A stretch of DNA of 13,320 nt from Candidatus Hydrothermota bacterium (GTDB taxonomy: Bacteria > Hydrothermota > Hydrothermia > UBA1063), in the NCBI GenBank assembly GCA_003644895.1, contig QNDO01000019.1:1-13320 (forward strand). Reading direction: 5' to 3'. The position numbers were made by a program, and so were the translations under genes. Shown here piece after piece: positions 7,872 through 13,320 of this stretch. Below the pieces are notes generated by a model. It worked only from the letters and a program-made list of their open reading frames with translations. It was not told the DNA's origin and ran no database searches. Positions within the stretch are counted from its first letter, which is position 1; each line of letters starts with the position of its first letter.

Positions 7872-8721
7872 TATCAAGCTCCTTGAAAATTCCCTTTCCA
7901 GAAGTTGCTCTTAAATATTTTAATTCTCCTGATTCAATTTTAATTATAATGCGCGGAGAACTTATAAAAATCTCATTTTTTTCGCCTTTGTTATGTACAA
8001 AAGCCTCACTTAGCAAGATGATGCTGTCTAATTCATTCTGTTCTGTGAGGAAGAATTTTAGAGTATCACTTTTACCATCACCATCTTTCCATTGTATACT
8101 ACAGCCACCAGTCAGTATTCCATTGTTAGAATCTTCATTAAAGAATAAAGTGTCTGCATCTACCTTCATCTGCCCCCCTGCTATATTTACACTATCATAT
8201 CCCTGGATGCCTGAATTTTCAATATGGAATTTTTCAGCCTTTACAACCAGTGTGTCTCTTCTCAAAAATTTGATTAAAGGCTTGTCCTCTATTAGAGTAC
8301 TGTCATTAGTGGACATAAGAAAGCCTGCGTATACTTCCATACTATCTTCTATATTTCGGTAAAAAACTTTTCCATAAGCCGTTATTGTCCCCTCTGTAAA
8401 GTATACACTATCTGCCTTTAACAAGGTGTTATTCTCCCTAACTATAACGTTGCCATAGGCCTTAGCAATGTTTCCTTTTTGTTCTAACAAAAGTCTTTGA
8501 GCTTCAAGGTTTCTTTTCTTCAGAGTGGCGATAACTTTACCTACTAAAACGAGCACATCTTGGGATTCATTATAACTACCCTCTGGAGCCTGTATTACAA
8601 GAGAAGAATCTTTAACCACCACGCCTCCTGAAAATTTGACCAGCTCTTTGTTATTTTCTCTTATAATATCCATTCTTCCTGATTCAATTGAGTAAGATAC
8701 AATAAGAAGTAAAAACCACAT
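7849..8721 (-). CDS. LptA-like OstA-domain LPS transport protein
   Basis: Predicted exported LPS-binding protein of 290 residues, probably part of the periplasmic bridge that receives LPS from the LptB complex. A short hydrophobic start MWFLLLIVSYS may be a signal sequence, though it lacks a basic n-region. The body consists of repeated short beta-strand units of the OstA/LptA jellyroll type, for example ELVKFSGGVVVKDSSLVIQA (about 26-45), NIAKAYGNVIVRENNTLLKA (84-103) and TITAYGKVFYRN, then degenerate repeats of the kind DTLFFNEDSNNGILTGG. LptA of E. coli is about 185 residues, so this is a long form, more like the OstA-like proteins of Bacteroidetes. The start is well fixed: an in-frame TAA lies four codons upstream. 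There is no Shine-Dalgarno. It is the first gene of the minus-strand operon and overlaps lptB. Function rests on fold-like repeats plus neighbours. Confidence 0.78.
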   Translation of the reverse strand: MWFLLLIVSYSIESGRMDIIRENNKELVKFSGGVVVKDSSLVIQAPEGSYNESQDVLVLVGKVIATLKKRNLEAQRLLLEQKGNIAKAYGNVIVRENNTLLKADSVYFTEGTITAYGKVFYRNIEDSMEVYAGFLMSTNDSTLIEDKPLIKFLRRDTLVVKAEKFHIENSGIQGYDSVNIAGGQMKVDADTLFFNEDSNNGILTGGCSIQWKDGDGKSDTLKFFLTEQNELDSIILLSEAFVHNKGEKNEIFISSPRIIIKIESGELKYLRATSGKGIFKELDNVGTKSN

Positions 8722-8727
8722 GCGAAT

Positions 8728-8733
8728 ATTTTA
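8728..8733 (-). promoter_or_regulatory. Probable -10 element giving a leaderless LptA-like mRNA
   Basis: On the minus strand TAAAAT (8733-8728) ends 6 bases before the ATG at 8721, which would place the transcription start at or within a base of the start codon. No Shine-Dalgarno is seen before this ATG. The -35 position with 17-base spacing reads TTTTCT, a poor match, so the call rests mainly on the -10 and on the matching arrangement at the divergent gene. An alternative upstream promoter (TTGTAT, then TAAATA with 16-base spacing) is also possible. Confidence 0.4.
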
Positions 8734-8790
8734 CTGTAAAGCAATGGGAAAGAAAAGCTATTTTTATTTATTCTCAAGCTTATTTAAAAT

Positions 8791-8819
8791 TTGCACCCCC
8801 TTATACAAACTTTTAAAAT
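8791..8819 (+). promoter_or_regulatory. Probable sigma-70-type promoter, leaderless RlmI-like mRNA
   Basis: TTGCAC (8791-8796) and TAAAAT (8814-8819) are separated by exactly 17 bases, a good housekeeping promoter. The -10 ends 6 bases before the ATG at 8826, so transcription should begin on or next to the start codon. No Shine-Dalgarno precedes the ATG (TTATTGC), which fits a leaderless mRNA. This is prediction from spacing and consensus only. Confidence 0.55.
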
Positions 8820-8825
8820 TATTGC

Positions 8826-10004
8826 ATGAATAGAGTATTTGTGAAAGGAGATGTAACTCGTTGCCTACTTCACCCTTGGGTCTATTCCAATAATGTCATA
8901 AATGGAGATGCTGAAAAGGGTGATTGTGTGGAAGTCTATACTAAAAACAAAAAATTTCTTGGTTCAGCAATTTACAATCCTGATTCTTCTATTAGTTTAC
9001 GTTTTTATTCTCGCGATAAAGAAGAATTAGATTATCTTGCGATCAAAAAAAGAATTATTATTGCATTGAAAAGAAGAAGGCTATTCTTTGGAGAAGGTGA
9101 TTCTTTCAGGGTAGTGTTCAGTGAAAGTGATATGTTGCCCGGCCTTATTATCGATAAATATGGAGATGGGGTAGTAGTTCAGATAAATTCTTACGGTATG
9201 GAGAAAAGGAGGCGCGATGTTTTTAATGCTATCCTTGATGTCCTTGATCCCGTTTTCTTATATGAAAAGAGCACCAGCTACGCCAGACTCCAAGAAAAGC
9301 TAAAACCCAGAGAAAAACTTATTTTTAAAAAATTTGAAGATTTAAATTTGAGCGAATATATAATTGAGGAAGATGGAATTAAGATAATGGTTGATATAGA
9401 AAAGGGGCAGAAGACAGGGTATTTTCTGGACCAGCGTATTAATCGCAGAAAAATAGAAAAGTGGGCAGAGGGGGCCACAGGTCTTGATCTCTTCTCGTAT
9501 ACAGGGGGGTTCACTTTAAGAATGCTAAAAAGAATGAGAAAGGTCTATGCAGTGGATATATCCGAAGATGCTTTAAATATATTGAAGAAGAACTTGCAAC
9601 TTAATAATTTTTCAAATGATAGGTGTCTCGCAGAGAAAAAAGATGTTTTTGAATTCCTTGACGAAGCAGTGTATTATAAAATTAAATTTGATTTTATAGT
9701 GATAGACCCTCCTGCACTAATTAGAAAGGCGGAAGGGAAAAGAAAAGCGATTAATGCTTACAATAGACTTTTACGAAGCTCGATTAAACTTTTAAGCAAG
9801 GGAGGGGCTATAGCTATTTTTAGTTGTAGTAATTATATTAAGTGGGAGGACATGTACAATATACTCAAGGAAGCAACCGGATATTCAGGTAGAAACTTTG
9901 TGATCTTGGAGATGATGTCCCAGTCTCCAGATCATCCTGTCCTCTCCACATTTCCAGAAAGTGAGTATCTAAGAGGATTTTTGATAAAGGAGGTTATTCC
10001 ATAA
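8826..10004 (+). CDS. Class I rRNA large-subunit methyltransferase, RlmI-type (PUA + SAM domain)
   Basis: Predicted SAM-dependent methyltransferase that modifies a cytosine of 23S rRNA (m5C1962 in E. coli, by RlmI). The 392-residue protein has the family order: an N-terminal PUA-like RNA-binding domain (HPWVYSNNV at 16-24, then GDCVEVY), a middle segment SDMLPGLIIDKYGDGVVVQ (101-119), the linker EKGQKTGYFLDQRINRR (192-208), SAM motif I GLDLFSYTGGFTL (219-231), an acidic VDIS (243-246), the DPPAL motif (294-298) and a candidate catalytic Cys in FSCSNY (C334). The match to the family is full length; the exact target base is inferred from family only. The start is fixed by an in-frame TAA four codons upstream and has no Shine-Dalgarno, suggesting leaderless translation. 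The stop shares one base with the fabD start (TAATG), so the two are co-transcribed. Confidence 0.88.
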   Translation: MNRVFVKGDVTRCLLHPWVYSNNVINGDAEKGDCVEVYTKNKKFLGSAIYNPDSSISLRFYSRDKEELDYLAIKKRIIIALKRRRLFFGEGDSFRVVFSESDMLPGLIIDKYGDGVVVQINSYGMEKRRRDVFNAILDVLDPVFLYEKSTSYARLQEKLKPREKLIFKKFEDLNLSEYIIEEDGIKIMVDIEKGQKTGYFLDQRINRRKIEKWAEGATGLDLFSYTGGFTLRMLKRMRKVYAVDISEDALNILKKNLQLNNFSNDRCLAEKKDVFEFLDEAVYYKIKFDFIVIDPPALIRKAEGKRKAINAYNRLLRSSIKLLSKGGAIAIFSCSNYIKWEDMYNILKEATGYSGRNFVILEMMSQSPDHPVLSTFPESEYLRGFLIKEVIP

Positions 10005-10921
10005 TGTCTGGAACAGTATTCATATTTCCGGGACAGGGTTCCCAGTATGTTGGTATGGCCAAAGATTTATTCGAGGCTTATGATTACGTGAAATTATTAT
10101 TCAGGCAGGCAGAAGAAATCCTTGATTTTCCCATAAGTTATCAGATGTTCACAGGAGAAGAAGAAGTTCTGAAAAGGACGTTGTTTGCCCAACCTGCAAT
10201 ATTTTTGCACAGTGCAGCTATTCTGAATATCTTGAGAGAGAAAAAAATCACACCGGATTTTGCTATGGGACATAGTCTCGGTGAAATCACAGCGCTATAT
10301 GCTGCGGAGGTACTTACATTTGAGGATGCTATAAAAGTTGTGAAAAAGCGTGCTGAACTAATGGACAGTGTAAGTATAGGTGGTGGCATGAGCGCTATCA
10401 TAGGCCTCCAGGAGGATAAAATTCAAGCCGTAATTCAGAAATATAGAGGAAAAGTGGTCATTGCAAATAAAAATTCTCCCTCACAGATTGTAATTTCAGG
10501 ATATATCTCCCAGCTCGAAAAAGTGGAAGAAGAATTAAAACAAGCAGGAGCCAGAAGGGTAATCAGATTAAGAGTTTCAGGTGCCTTTCATTCTCCTTTG
10601 ATGGAAGAGGCCAAGAAAGAATTTAGGGACTTTTTGCAGGAAATTGAATTTCATACCCCTACTATCCCAGTAATTCCAAATGTGTATCCCAAACCAGTGT
10701 GGAATGCACAGAAATTGAAAGATTTTTTGGTAGAGCAGCTTACGAGTATGGTCAATTGGCACGATGGAGTGAGGACTGTGTTAAAGTTCAGGCCTGATAG
10801 ATTTATTGAAATTGGTCCTAAACGAGTACTGTCAAGATTAGTAAAAGAAATTGCTGGTTCTGAGATTGAAGTCTATTCTATTGATCGAATAGAGGATCTG
10901 GAGACTTTTCTTAACCCCTAA
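10004..10921 (+). CDS. fabD: Malonyl-CoA:acyl-carrier-protein transacylase
   Basis: Loads malonyl groups from CoA to acyl carrier protein for type II fatty acid synthesis in the cytoplasm. The active-site motifs are complete: FPGQGSQYVGM (8-18), nucleophile Ser91 in GHSLGE (89-94), the malonate-binding Arg116 in KKRAELM, and His196 in VSGAFHSPLM (191-200). The C-terminal part has EQLTSMVNW and FIEIGPKRVLSRL, both typical. Its 305 residues match the family (about 310). A strong AAAGGAGG lies in the end of the RlmI-like gene and the start uses the TAATG junction. Unusually, the common neighbours fabH, fabG and acpP are not beside it; the gene sits between an rRNA methyltransferase and a ribosomal-protein operon. 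Identity is secure. Confidence 0.96.
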   Translation: MSGTVFIFPGQGSQYVGMAKDLFEAYDYVKLLFRQAEEILDFPISYQMFTGEEEVLKRTLFAQPAIFLHSAAILNILREKKITPDFAMGHSLGEITALYAAEVLTFEDAIKVVKKRAELMDSVSIGGGMSAIIGLQEDKIQAVIQKYRGKVVIANKNSPSQIVISGYISQLEKVEEELKQAGARRVIRLRVSGAFHSPLMEEAKKEFRDFLQEIEFHTPTIPVIPNVYPKPVWNAQKLKDFLVEQLTSMVNWHDGVRTVLKFRPDRFIEIGPKRVLSRLVKEIAGSEIEVYSIDRIEDLETFLNP

Positions 10922-10926
10922 TTTTC

Positions 10927-10955
10927 TTGAAAAGCTGATTCTGAGGCTTTATATT
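10927..10955 (+). promoter_or_regulatory. Sigma-70-type promoter for the rpsF operon
   Basis: TTGAAA (10927-10932) and TATATT (10950-10955) are 17 bases apart, each five of six to consensus. Transcription would start near 10962, leaving a leader of about 28 bases that contains the strong AAGGAGG site (10978-10984) five bases before the rpsF ATG. It lies in the only sizeable gap of block 3/4, just after the fabD stop. No terminator-like hairpin with a T-run separates it from fabD, so read-through into the operon is also possible. Confidence 0.6.
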
Positions 10956-10989
10956 AAAGAAACTCAAAAACGGAAAGAAGGAGGATGAA

Positions 10990-11274
10990 ATGAGAAAATA
11001 CGAAATGATGGTAATTATTGATCCCGAACTTAAAGAAGAGGAGATTAAGAATAATATTGAAAAGTTAAAGGGGATTATCAATAAAAATGAGAAAGGGAAG
11101 ATCGAATCTATAGATGAATGGGGTAAGAGAGAGCTTGCCTACGAAATCAAACGTAAAAGAGAAGGCTACTATGTTATATATTATTTTGAATCTGAGCCGG
11201 AGATTCTGGAAGATTTGAAGAAAGAATTAAGACTCAACAAAAGTTTTCTAAGAGGCTTAATTGTCAGGAGGTAA
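10990..11274 (+). CDS. rpsF: 30S ribosomal protein S6
   Basis: Small-subunit ribosomal protein that binds the central domain of 16S rRNA as a heterodimer with S18. The N-terminus MRKYEMMVIIDPELKEEEI (1-19) and the core SIDEWGKRELAYEIKRKREG (38-57) followed by YYVIYYFES are characteristic. Its 94 residues fit the short form without a long acidic C-terminal tail. The ribosome site AAGGAGG is five bases from the ATG. It heads the conserved S6-SSB-S18-L9 order, and its last codons carry the ribosome site of ssb. Confidence 0.97.
   Translation: MRKYEMMVIIDPELKEEEIKNNIEKLKGIINKNEKGKIESIDEWGKRELAYEIKRKREGYYVIYYFESEPEILEDLKKELRLNKSFLRGLIVRR
11266..11271 (+). promoter_or_regulatory. Ribosome binding site deciding the ssb start
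   Basis: AGGAGG (11266-11271) lies inside the last codons of rpsF, four bases before the ATG at 11276. It supports that ATG as the ssb start and argues against the in-frame TTG at 11261, which lies upstream of the site. It also makes ssb translation likely to depend on ribosomes finishing rpsF. Confidence 0.85.
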
Positions 11275-11275
11275 A

Positions 11276-11707
11276 ATGGCAGATTTGAAATTTCCAAATC
11301 TCAATTTTGTACTTCTCTCGGGTAGACTGGTTCAAGATCCTGAGTTAAGGTATACTCCCTCAGGTCGCCCAGTTGCCCGGATGAGAATCGCCAGTGATAG
11401 AAGGTTCAAGGATCAGTCAGGTGAATGGCAGACAGAGACATTATTTGTGGATGTAATTGCCTGGCGTGATCTTGCAGAAAGATGTGCTGATAAATTAAGG
11501 AAGGGGAGTCCAGTTATTGTGGAGGGGTATTTAAGGTCCAGGTCTTGGGAAACTGAATCGGGACAGAGAAGAAGTGTTATAGAAGTGGTCGGTAGAAGAA
11601 TACAGTTTCTGGAGAAATTCGGAGAGGTGATTGAAGAACAGCTTGAAGAAGCAGTACCGGAGGATATTCCGGTGGAGGAAGAACCTGAAGATGATTTACC
11701 ATTTTAA
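11276..11707 (+). CDS. ssb: Single-stranded DNA-binding protein
   Basis: OB-fold protein that coats single-stranded DNA in replication, repair and recombination. With the ATG at 11276 the product is 143 residues and begins MADLKFPNLNFVLLSGRLVQ, the usual form of this subgroup. The OB-fold hallmarks are DPELRYTPSGRPVARMRIA (21-39), ETLFVDVIAWRDLAE (53-67) and GSPVIVEGYLRSRSWE (77-92). A short acidic linker ends in DDLPF, the conserved tip that docks partner proteins such as exonuclease and repair factors. The linker lacks the glycine/glutamine-rich stretch of the E. coli protein, so the tail is short (about 30 residues). It lies between rpsF and rpsR as in many bacteria. Confidence 0.97.
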   Translation: MADLKFPNLNFVLLSGRLVQDPELRYTPSGRPVARMRIASDRRFKDQSGEWQTETLFVDVIAWRDLAERCADKLRKGSPVIVEGYLRSRSWETESGQRRSVIEVVGRRIQFLEKFGEVIEEQLEEAVPEDIPVEEEPEDDLPF

Positions 11708-11725
11708 TAATAGGAGGTTATAAGC

Positions 11726-11953
11726 ATGGCTAAGAAGATGAAGAAAAAAAGTTGTGAATTCTGTCTTGAAGGAATAAGGGAAATAGATTATAAAGATGTT
11801 GAAAGGTTAAAAAAATATATAACGAAGAGGGGGAAAATCCTTCCCAGGCGTTCCACAGGTACATGTGCTTATCATCAAAGGAAACTTGCTAAGGCTATAA
11901 AAAGAGCAAGACAGGTTGCCCTTCTACCATTTGTAGAATCATATTATCTATAA
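11726..11953 (+). CDS. rpsR: 30S ribosomal protein S18, zinc-binding (C+) form
   Basis: Small-subunit ribosomal protein, partner of S6. The signature IDYKDVERLKKYITKRGKIL then PRRSTGT and the C-terminal KAIKRARQVALLPFV are diagnostic. The 75-residue protein carries C10-x2-C13 (CEFC) and C47-x2-H50 (CAYH), four ligands expected to bind zinc; this is the C+ type of S18, whereas E. coli has the cysteine-free type. A TAGGAGG site precedes the ATG. There are 18 bases between the ssb stop and this start. Confidence 0.96.
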   Translation: MAKKMKKKSCEFCLEGIREIDYKDVERLKKYITKRGKILPRRSTGTCAYHQRKLAKAIKRARQVALLPFVESYYL

Positions 11954-11959
11954 AATATC

Positions 11960-12403
11960 ATGAAGGTGATACTGCTTAAAGATTTTCCAAAACTCGGTAA
12001 AGCCGGGGATATTGTAAATGTAAAGGATGGCTACGCTACTAATTACCTTATACCGCAAGAGATTGCTATCCCAGCAACTCCTAAAAATTTAAAGATGATA
12101 GAGAAAATAAAGGAGTTTAATCGATCCAAAGCAGAGAAGGAGAAGATTCGGGCCTTGAAGCTAAAAGAAAAGCTTGAAGAAATTGGAGAGCTTGAATTTA
12201 AAAGGAAGGCAGGGGAGGGAGGCAAACTCTTTGGAGCAGTGAGTAGCATCGATGTATTAAATGAGCTTAAAAATAAGAATATAGAGCTTAAGAAGGGCAT
12301 GATAATAATGGAAGCCATAAAGGAGCTGGGTGAATATTCCATACGCATTAAATTGCATCCAGAAATTGAGTGTAATTTAAAAATTAAAATTGTTCCAGAG
12401 TAA
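11960..12403 (+). CDS. rplI: 50S ribosomal protein L9
   Basis: Large-subunit ribosomal protein that binds 23S rRNA near the L1 stalk and helps keep the reading frame. The N-terminal rRNA-binding domain MKVILLKDFPKLGKAGDIVN followed by VKDGYATNYLIPQEIAIPAT (1-40) is textbook, then a long charged connecting helix (about 41-78) and a C-terminal domain (GGKLFGAVSSIDVLNEL at about 88-104). The 147 residues match the family. No Shine-Dalgarno is seen before the ATG; the preceding bases read TATAAAATATC and the rpsR stop is only 6 bases upstream, so initiation probably depends on coupling to rpsR. The stop abuts the GTG of the next gene. Confidence 0.96.
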   Translation: MKVILLKDFPKLGKAGDIVNVKDGYATNYLIPQEIAIPATPKNLKMIEKIKEFNRSKAEKEKIRALKLKEKLEEIGELEFKRKAGEGGKLFGAVSSIDVLNELKNKNIELKKGMIIMEAIKELGEYSIRIKLHPEIECNLKIKIVPE

Positions 12404-12829
12404 GTGACAAACTTAATAGAAGTTCAAGTAGAAAGACTGGCTCTTGGAGAGAGCACAGGAGAGGCTCCTATTGTTTTATTAAGGGAGAAGAGTGGGGGGC
12501 GTGTCCTACCAATTGTTATAGGATTTGTAGAAGCCCAGTCAATTCTAATTGCACTAGAAAGGGTCATTCCCCCAAGGCCTCTGACCCATGATTTAATCAA
12601 AAATATAGTCGATACATTAAATTTAAAAGTGGATCGTGTTGTTATAAATGATCTGAAGAATAACACTTTTTACGCCAGGATCATTTTAAAAAGAGAGGGG
12701 GAAAGCGTGATTTACAGCATTGATGCGAGACCCTCAGATTCTATTGCAGTTGCTTTGCGGTGCGGAGCTCCCATATTCGTTGCAGATTTTATATTTGAGA
12801 GAGCTGGTGAAGGTAATGAACCCGTCTGA
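12404..12829 (+). CDS. Bifunctional nuclease (BFN/DUF151) family protein
   Basis: Small protein (141 residues) of the DUF151 family. Some characterised members have RNase and DNase activity, but the cellular role in bacteria is largely unknown. The family pattern is clear: IEVQVERLALGESTGEAPIV (5-24), RVLPIVIGFVEAQSILIALE (33-52) followed by PPRPLTHDLIKNIVDTL, the middle VINDLKNNTFYARIIL, and IDARPSDSIAVALRCGAPIFV (about 106-126). The start is a GTG directly after the rplI stop, with only a weak AGAG upstream; no ATG is available nearby and the family alignment requires this N-terminus. The tail after residue 127 (ADFIFERAGEGNEPV) is short, with no UVR-like C-terminal domain as in some relatives. 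The pyrD start overlaps the last 14 bases. Confidence 0.87.
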   Translation: MTNLIEVQVERLALGESTGEAPIVLLREKSGGRVLPIVIGFVEAQSILIALERVIPPRPLTHDLIKNIVDTLNLKVDRVVINDLKNNTFYARIILKREGESVIYSIDARPSDSIAVALRCGAPIFVADFIFERAGEGNEPV

Positions 12830-13320
12830 GGTTCCATTATCCACTACTGTTCTGGGCATACCGTTAAAAACACCTTTAATTATGGCTTCAGGTACGTGGG
12901 GGGATGGTACCGAGATAACCGACCAGAGCGTGCTTCAATTTGTGGGGGCCCTAGTTACTAAAGGGCTGTCTCTTGAACCCCGGGAGGGAAACCCTCCTCC
13001 AAGACTTGTAGAAACAGCTTGTGGACTTATAAATTCAGTAGGACTGGAAAATGTGGGTCTCAAAAATTTTATAGAAACAATAATCCCTGCACTTTCAAAA
13101 CTTGAAATTCCTGTTATTGTCAATATTGCGCCTCATTCTGTGAGTGAATTAAAAGAGATATTAACTCGTTTAAATAATATTGATATTATCAAAGCTTATG
13201 AAATAAATGTCTCTTGTCCAAATGTGGAGGAAGGTGGTATTTCTTTTATTCAGAACCATAAGATCTTCACAAAGCTCCTTGATATTTTAAAAAACTATGC
13301 AGGAAAGCCCTGCTCTATAA
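12816..13320 (+). CDS. pyrD: Dihydroorotate dehydrogenase, class 1B-type catalytic subunit (3' end outside window)
   Basis: FMN enzyme that oxidises dihydroorotate to orotate in pyrimidine synthesis. Only the first 168 codons are in the window and the frame is open to the edge. Visible motifs are LGIPLKTPLIMASGTWGDG (13-31), the conserved Lys of LVTKG (K49), GNPPPRLVE (58-66), GLINSVGLENVG (70-81) and INVSCPNV (130-137), whose Cys134 is the catalytic base typical of class 1 enzymes. GNPPPR with VET resembles class 1B, which works with a PyrK Fe-S/FAD subunit; PyrK is not upstream and may lie downstream, outside the window. I chose the ATG at 12816, which overlaps the DUF151 gene by 14 bases, because the alignment to the family begins about ten residues later and GGTGAAGG precedes it. 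Confidence 0.93.
   Translation, partial: MNPSEVPLSTTVLGIPLKTPLIMASGTWGDGTEITDQSVLQFVGALVTKGLSLEPREGNPPPRLVETACGLINSVGLENVGLKNFIETIIPALSKLEIPVIVNIAPHSVSELKEILTRLNNIDIIKAYEINVSCPNVEEGGISFIQNHKIFTKLLDILKNYAGKPCSI

Larger units (their letters stand above)
8722..8825. other. Divergent intergenic region, LptA-like / RlmI-like
   Basis: This 104-base region is the longest non-coding stretch in the window and is strongly AT-rich, apart from a CCCCC run at 8796-8800. It must hold the promoters of both the minus-strand LPS/sigma-54 operon and the plus-strand RlmI-like/fabD pair. The two ends mirror each other: reading outward, each shows TAAAAT, six bases ending in GC, then ATG. In both cases the TAA inside the hexamer is also an in-frame stop, so neither protein can start further upstream. 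No inverted repeat convincing enough to call an operator was found. Confidence 0.6.

Noticed and set aside
7872..7877. TTG at 7877 as the lptB start
   Set aside because: AAGGAG is only one base away from it, while the spacing to the ATG at 7871 is 7 bases.
7853..8362. 169-residue plus-strand open frame opposite the LptA-like gene
   Set aside because: No motif and no ribosome site, and the minus-strand reading shows OstA-type repeats and couples to lptB.
10757..10763. TGGCACG inside fabD, identical to a sigma-54 -24 element
   Set aside because: The -12 position reads AGTG instead of TTGC and the GG-N10-GC spacing fails. The bases encode NWHDG of FabD.
10931..10950. AAAGC / GCTTT inverted repeat as a fabD terminator
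   Set aside because: The stem is only 5 bp, no T-run follows, and the repeat lies inside the predicted rpsF promoter.
10922..10989. S6:S18-binding autoregulatory leader before rpsF
   Set aside because: The predicted leader is only about 28 bases and I could not find the stem with the conserved CCG bulge typical of that element.
11261..11275. TTG at 11261 as the ssb start, adding five residues
   Set aside because: It precedes the AGGAGG site, which is correctly placed for the ATG at 11276, and the family N-terminus begins MADL.
1..13320. Mobile elements, CRISPR arrays, toxin-antitoxin or defence genes, tRNA genes
   Set aside because: None found: all genes belong to housekeeping or envelope families, and no direct repeats, transposase motifs or tRNA-like cloverleafs were recognised by eye.

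Overview
The window (13.3 kb, clearly AT-rich) is dense chromosomal housekeeping sequence with 17 protein genes, the last cut by the right edge and the first possibly cut by the left edge. No RNA gene, insertion sequence, integrase, CRISPR array, phage gene or long repeat was seen, and no gap exceeds 104 bases. The genes point to a free-living diderm bacterium with Kdo-containing LPS (waaA, lptB and a LptA-like protein), sigma-54, the MEP isoprenoid route (ispE) and riboflavin synthesis. A PorV-like barrel protein, a large LptA-like (OstA) protein, a class 1B-type PyrD and a zinc-type S18, in a Lys/Glu/Ile-rich proteome, would suit an uncultured FCB-like or WOR-3-like lineage, possibly thermophilic. 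That placement is inference only.

Layout. Block 1 (+, 3-4708): PorV-like protein, MFS permease, trpS, riboflavin synthase, ispE, packed end to end. Block 2 (-, 8721-4682): LptA-like protein, lptB, rpoN, waaA, all with overlapping ends. It meets block 1 tail to tail with a 27-base overlap of coding ends. Block 3 (+, 8826-10921): RlmI-type 23S rRNA methyltransferase and fabD, coupled by a TAATG junction. Block 4 (+, 10990-13320): rpsF, ssb, rpsR, rplI, a DUF151 bifunctional-nuclease protein and the start of pyrD, behind a good sigma-70-type promoter.

How the genes fit together. Block 2 joins Kdo addition to lipid A (WaaA) and LPS export (LptB and the LptA-like protein) to the sigma-54 gene. 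It keeps the lptA-lptB-rpoN order known from proteobacteria and adds waaA. Block 4 is the classical S6-SSB-S18-L9 operon followed by two genes not usually counted in it.

Nothing here is a clearly new biological system. The most interesting sequence-level observation is the 104-base divergent intergenic region at 8722-8825. Both flanking genes lack a Shine-Dalgarno sequence, and each has a TAAAAT -10-like hexamer exactly 6 bases before its ATG, which predicts two back-to-back leaderless mRNAs. Other points are a ~60-residue insertion in TrpRS and a divergent RpoN box in sigma-54.
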